Shown here: positions 6,430-8,203 of the stretch, in pieces
Numbering within the stretch: position 1 is the first letter of the stretch
Layout: each line of letters opens with the position of its first letter
From: CAZNLL01 sp964573885
GTDB taxonomy: Bacteria; Desulfobacterota; DSM-4660; Desulfatiglandales; Desulfatiglandaceae
Length of the DNA stretch: 8,203 bases
Reading direction: 5' to 3'
NCBI GenBank assembly: GCA_964573885.1
Contig: CAZNLL010000154.1
Coordinates: 1 to 8,203, forward strand
Program-made: the position numbers and the translations under genes
The notes under the pieces: generated by a model
The model's database searches: none
The model's input: only the letters and a program-made list of their open reading frames with translations
Told to the model about the DNA's origin: nothing

Positions 6430-7212
6430 TTACCTGTTTTTGAACTCCGGTTTCCTCTTTTCTACAAAGGCTTTCATGCCCTCTTTCTGATCTTCTGTGG
6501 AGAAGAGGATCTCGAAACACCTTGCCTCGTGGTCCAAGGCGGACTGGATGTCCATGTTCATGCCTTCATTGACCACCATTTTGGTGATCTGAAGGGCAAA
6601 GCCCGGTCGTTCCAGGATCTTGGCGGCCATGTTTTTGGCCTCCTCCATGAGCGATTCCACAGGCACCACCTTGTTGGCCAGACCCACCCGGTAGGCCTCT
6701 TGGGCGTCGATGGGATCACCCGTATAGAGAAGTTCCTTGGCCCGGCCCACGCCAATCAACCTGGGCAGTCTCTGGGTTCCTCCGCCACCGGGAATGACCC
6801 CTATTTTTATTTCCGGTTGCCCGAACAAGGCATTCTCGGCGACGATCCTCAGATCACAGGCCAAGGCAAGTTCACATCCTCCCCCCAGGGCCAGACCGCT
6901 GACCGCTGCAATCACGGGTTTTTCCATTCTTTCAATCTTTCTGAAGAGCCTTTGGACCCGGCCTACGAATTCGTGGGCCATGAGCGGGGTTTTGATCCCG
7001 ATGATCTCCTTGATATCCGCCCCGGCCCCAAAGAATTTTTCGCTTCCCGTGATAATCACAACCCCTATGTCATTGTCTTGTGAAATTTCGTCTATAACCT
7101 GATCGAGTTCCTGTACGAATTCATTGTTGATGGCGTTCATACTCTCCGGCCTGTTTAAGGTGATGATGGCCGTGTGATTTTCCCTTTCGTATTTAATGGT
7201 ATTAAAGGCCAT
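6430..7212 (-). CDS. Enoyl-CoA hydratase (crotonase family), both catalytic glutamates present
   Basis: Crotonase-fold protein of 260 aa, the usual length. It should add water across the 2,3 double bond of an enoyl-CoA to give the 3-hydroxyacyl-CoA (second step of beta-oxidation). Seen: LNRPESMNAI (19-28), oxyanion-hole loop GAGADIKE (62-69) with Ala65, second oxyanion loop ALGGGCELALACD (108-120) with Glu114, and FGQPEIKIGVIPGGGGTQRL (130-149 region) with Glu134. Glu114 and Glu134 have the 20-residue spacing of Glu144/Glu164 in rat mitochondrial hydratase. The C-terminal EGMKAFVEKRKPEFK is standard. It lies 60 nt after the other crotonase and 29 nt before the HMG-CoA-synthase-like gene. A G-run ribosome site (AAAGGGGGGA, 7221-7230) precedes the ATG. 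It is the likely hydratase partner of the dehydrogenases here; substrate length or ring structure cannot be read. Confidence 0.95.
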   Translation of the reverse strand: MAFNTIKYERENHTAIITLNRPESMNAINNEFVQELDQVIDEISQDNDIGVVIITGSEKFFGAGADIKEIIGIKTPLMAHEFVGRVQRLFRKIERMEKPVIAAVSGLALGGGCELALACDLRIVAENALFGQPEIKIGVIPGGGGTQRLPRLIGVGRAKELLYTGDPIDAQEAYRVGLANKVVPVESLMEEAKNMAAKILERPGFALQITKMVVNEGMNMDIQSALDHEARCFEILFSTEDQKEGMKAFVEKRKPEFKNR

Positions 7213-7272
7213 AGTCAGATTCCCCCCTTTGAGTCATGCTTCTTAATTGATATACTCATAATGATATTTCCC

Positions 7273-8064
7273 TTATCTGCCTTTGAAACGGGGTTTTCGC
7301 TTTTCGAAGAAGGCGTTAATTCCTTCCTTATGGTCTTGGGATTGAAAACAGGCGGCCTGAGACTGGGCCTCCAATTCCAGCATTTCCTCAAGACTGCAGC
7401 TCGAGCTCATGTTAAGAAGCCTCTTGGCCAATCCCAGGGCCAGAGGAGGACCTTGGGCGATGCGTGCCGCCAGGTCAAGGGCGCCCGCCTCCAGATCGTC
7501 GGGCGAGGTCAGGGAATTGACTACACCCATTTGGAACAGATCCCGTCCTGTAAGGATCCTTCCCGTAAAGGCGAATTCTTTGGCCCTCTGCAGCCCGAAG
7601 AGGCGGGGGCTGAAATAGGTGCCCCCCAAGTCCGGTACGGCCCCCACGTGGACAAATCCCTGCCCGAACCTCGCCTCTTCCGAGGCCACGATCAGATCAC
7701 AGGCCAGGGCCATACTGAAGCCCGCTCCCATGGCCGATCCGTTGACCGCGGCAATGACCGGTTTCTCCACGGCCCTGATGGCCAGGACGATCCTGTTGGC
7801 ATGATGGACGTATTTCCTGGCCTGATCTATGGTCAAACCCGCGCTCAGTTCCTTGAGGTCGCCACCGGCGCAAAAGGCATTGGAGGTACCGGTGAGGATA
7901 ATCACCCTGACTTCATCGTCGTGGGAAAGCCTTTGGAGACAGGTAACCAGGTCTTCCCGTAACTGCTCTTCAAGGGCATTTCGACGCTCCCCTCGATTCA
8001 TGCGAACCACCGCTACGGCGCCTCTTTTTTGTATCAATAAAGTGCTATATTCCATGTCTTTCAT
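7273..8064 (-). CDS. Atypical crotonase, probably enoyl-CoA isomerase-like (PaaG-type Asp), not a hydratase
   Basis: Crotonase-fold protein of 263 aa. The CoA-binding and oxyanion features are intact: NRGERRNAL, FCAGGDLKEL (64-73), NGSAMGAGFSMALACD (108-123) and the C-terminal EGINAFFEKRKPRFKGR. Both hydratase glutamates are gone: the first position is Ser117, the second Phe137 (FGQGFVHVGAVPDLGG). Instead Asp145 in VPDLGG matches the aspartate used by PaaG-like isomerases and some other non-hydratase crotonases. It should therefore shift a double bond or do another CoA-enolate reaction rather than hydrate; the exact reaction is unknown. The ATG at 8064 is preferred over the one at 8055 because AAGGGG (8073-8078) sits 8 nt upstream of it. 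It is the first gene of block A in this window. Confidence 0.9.
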   Translation of the reverse strand: MKDMEYSTLLIQKRGAVAVVRMNRGERRNALEEQLREDLVTCLQRLSHDDEVRVIILTGTSNAFCAGGDLKELSAGLTIDQARKYVHHANRIVLAIRAVEKPVIAAVNGSAMGAGFSMALACDLIVASEEARFGQGFVHVGAVPDLGGTYFSPRLFGLQRAKEFAFTGRILTGRDLFQMGVVNSLTSPDDLEAGALDLAARIAQGPPLALGLAKRLLNMSSSCSLEEMLELEAQSQAACFQSQDHKEGINAFFEKRKPRFKGR

Positions 8065-8203
8065 GTATTATGCCCCTTTTTTGCGGGCCCAGGGCATACC
8101 CAAGGCCTGGTACCGGCCTGTACATCACCGGGGGCCATGAAACTGGTCCCGCTCTTATGGTCAGAAGAGTCTGGGGGCGCTTGACGGACGAAAGAGCTAC
8201 AAA
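8065..8203 (-). other. Leader region upstream of the first crotonase; no recognised gene
   Basis: 139 nt to the right edge. One minus-strand frame stays open from 8203 to a TAG at about 8043, overlapping the crotonase start by 22 nt, but its translation (MYRPVPGLGYALGP within it) matches no family I know and could be chance in GC-rich DNA. No clear promoter boxes were found, so the operon may begin outside the window. Confidence 0.45.
8069..8098 (-). promoter_or_regulatory. Hairpin enclosing the ribosome binding site of the first crotonase
   Basis: A 7-bp perfect inverted repeat, TATGCCC (8069-8075 on plus) and GGGCATA (8092-8098), encloses a 16-nt loop. In the mRNA the Shine-Dalgarno AAGGGG (8073-8078) lies partly in the 3' arm, so the fold could limit translation of the crotonase. 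No T-run follows, so it is not a terminator. A regulatory role is inference. Confidence 0.3.

Noticed and set aside
6401..6520. Upstream extension (40 codons) of the HMG-CoA-synthase-like frame
   Set aside because: The extra residues are charged and unlike the family, they overlap the 3' end of the hydratase gene by about 90 nt, and family similarity starts at the ATG at 6400.
6418..7083. 221-codon plus-strand open frame
   Set aside because: Antisense to the enoyl-CoA hydratase; composition typical of a shadow frame and no motif.
7174..7962. 262-codon plus-strand open frame
   Set aside because: Antisense to the isomerase-like crotonase and running past its end; no recognisable domain.
8104..8118. 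Near-palindrome around GGTACC in the leader
   Set aside because: One mismatched pair, GC-rich setting, no T-run and no clear link to a start site.

Overview
The window reads almost entirely on the minus strand. It looks like one beta-oxidation gene cluster from a bacterium that degrades acyl-CoA substrates, most plausibly an anaerobic Desulfobacterota/deltaproteobacterial type. That assignment is an inference from gene content: paired acyl-CoA dehydrogenases, an SCP2-type thiolase, a DUF35 zinc-ribbon/OB-fold protein, crotonases and an HSD10-like dehydrogenase. Nothing in the window fixes the species. No RNA gene, CRISPR array, insertion sequence or plus-strand gene could be supported.

In transcription order (right to left), block A runs from about 8064 to 2534. 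It holds an atypical crotonase (isomerase-like, both hydratase glutamates missing), a canonical enoyl-CoA hydratase, an HMG-CoA-synthase-like protein fused to a C-terminal DUF35 domain, an SCP2-type thiolase, and a Glu-type acyl-CoA dehydrogenase. Gaps are 60, 29, 14 and 40 nt, so this is a tight operon. A 550-nt gap follows. It holds the C-terminal remnant of a TetR-family regulator (headless, with one single-base frameshift) and a small palindrome. Block B follows, with a second acyl-CoA dehydrogenase that has Asp at the catalytic-base position (1983-820) and an HSD10-like short-chain dehydrogenase cut by the left edge of the window (731-1). Block B is visibly more AT-rich than block A.

Together the genes cover all four beta-oxidation steps: dehydrogenation (two enzymes), hydration or isomerisation (two crotonases), 3-hydroxyacyl-CoA oxidation (SDR), and thiolysis (thiolase plus DUF35 partner). 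The set resembles, in family composition, the Bbs benzylsuccinate pathway of anaerobic toluene degraders. However, no CoA-transferase or CoA ligase is visible, so the substrate is unknown.

The most unusual element is the HMG-CoA-synthase/DUF35 fusion. At the positions equivalent to the Glu/Cys/His catalytic triad it carries Thr77, Leu109 and Ala232. It may therefore be a non-catalytic scaffold for the neighbouring thiolase, or an enzyme with different chemistry.
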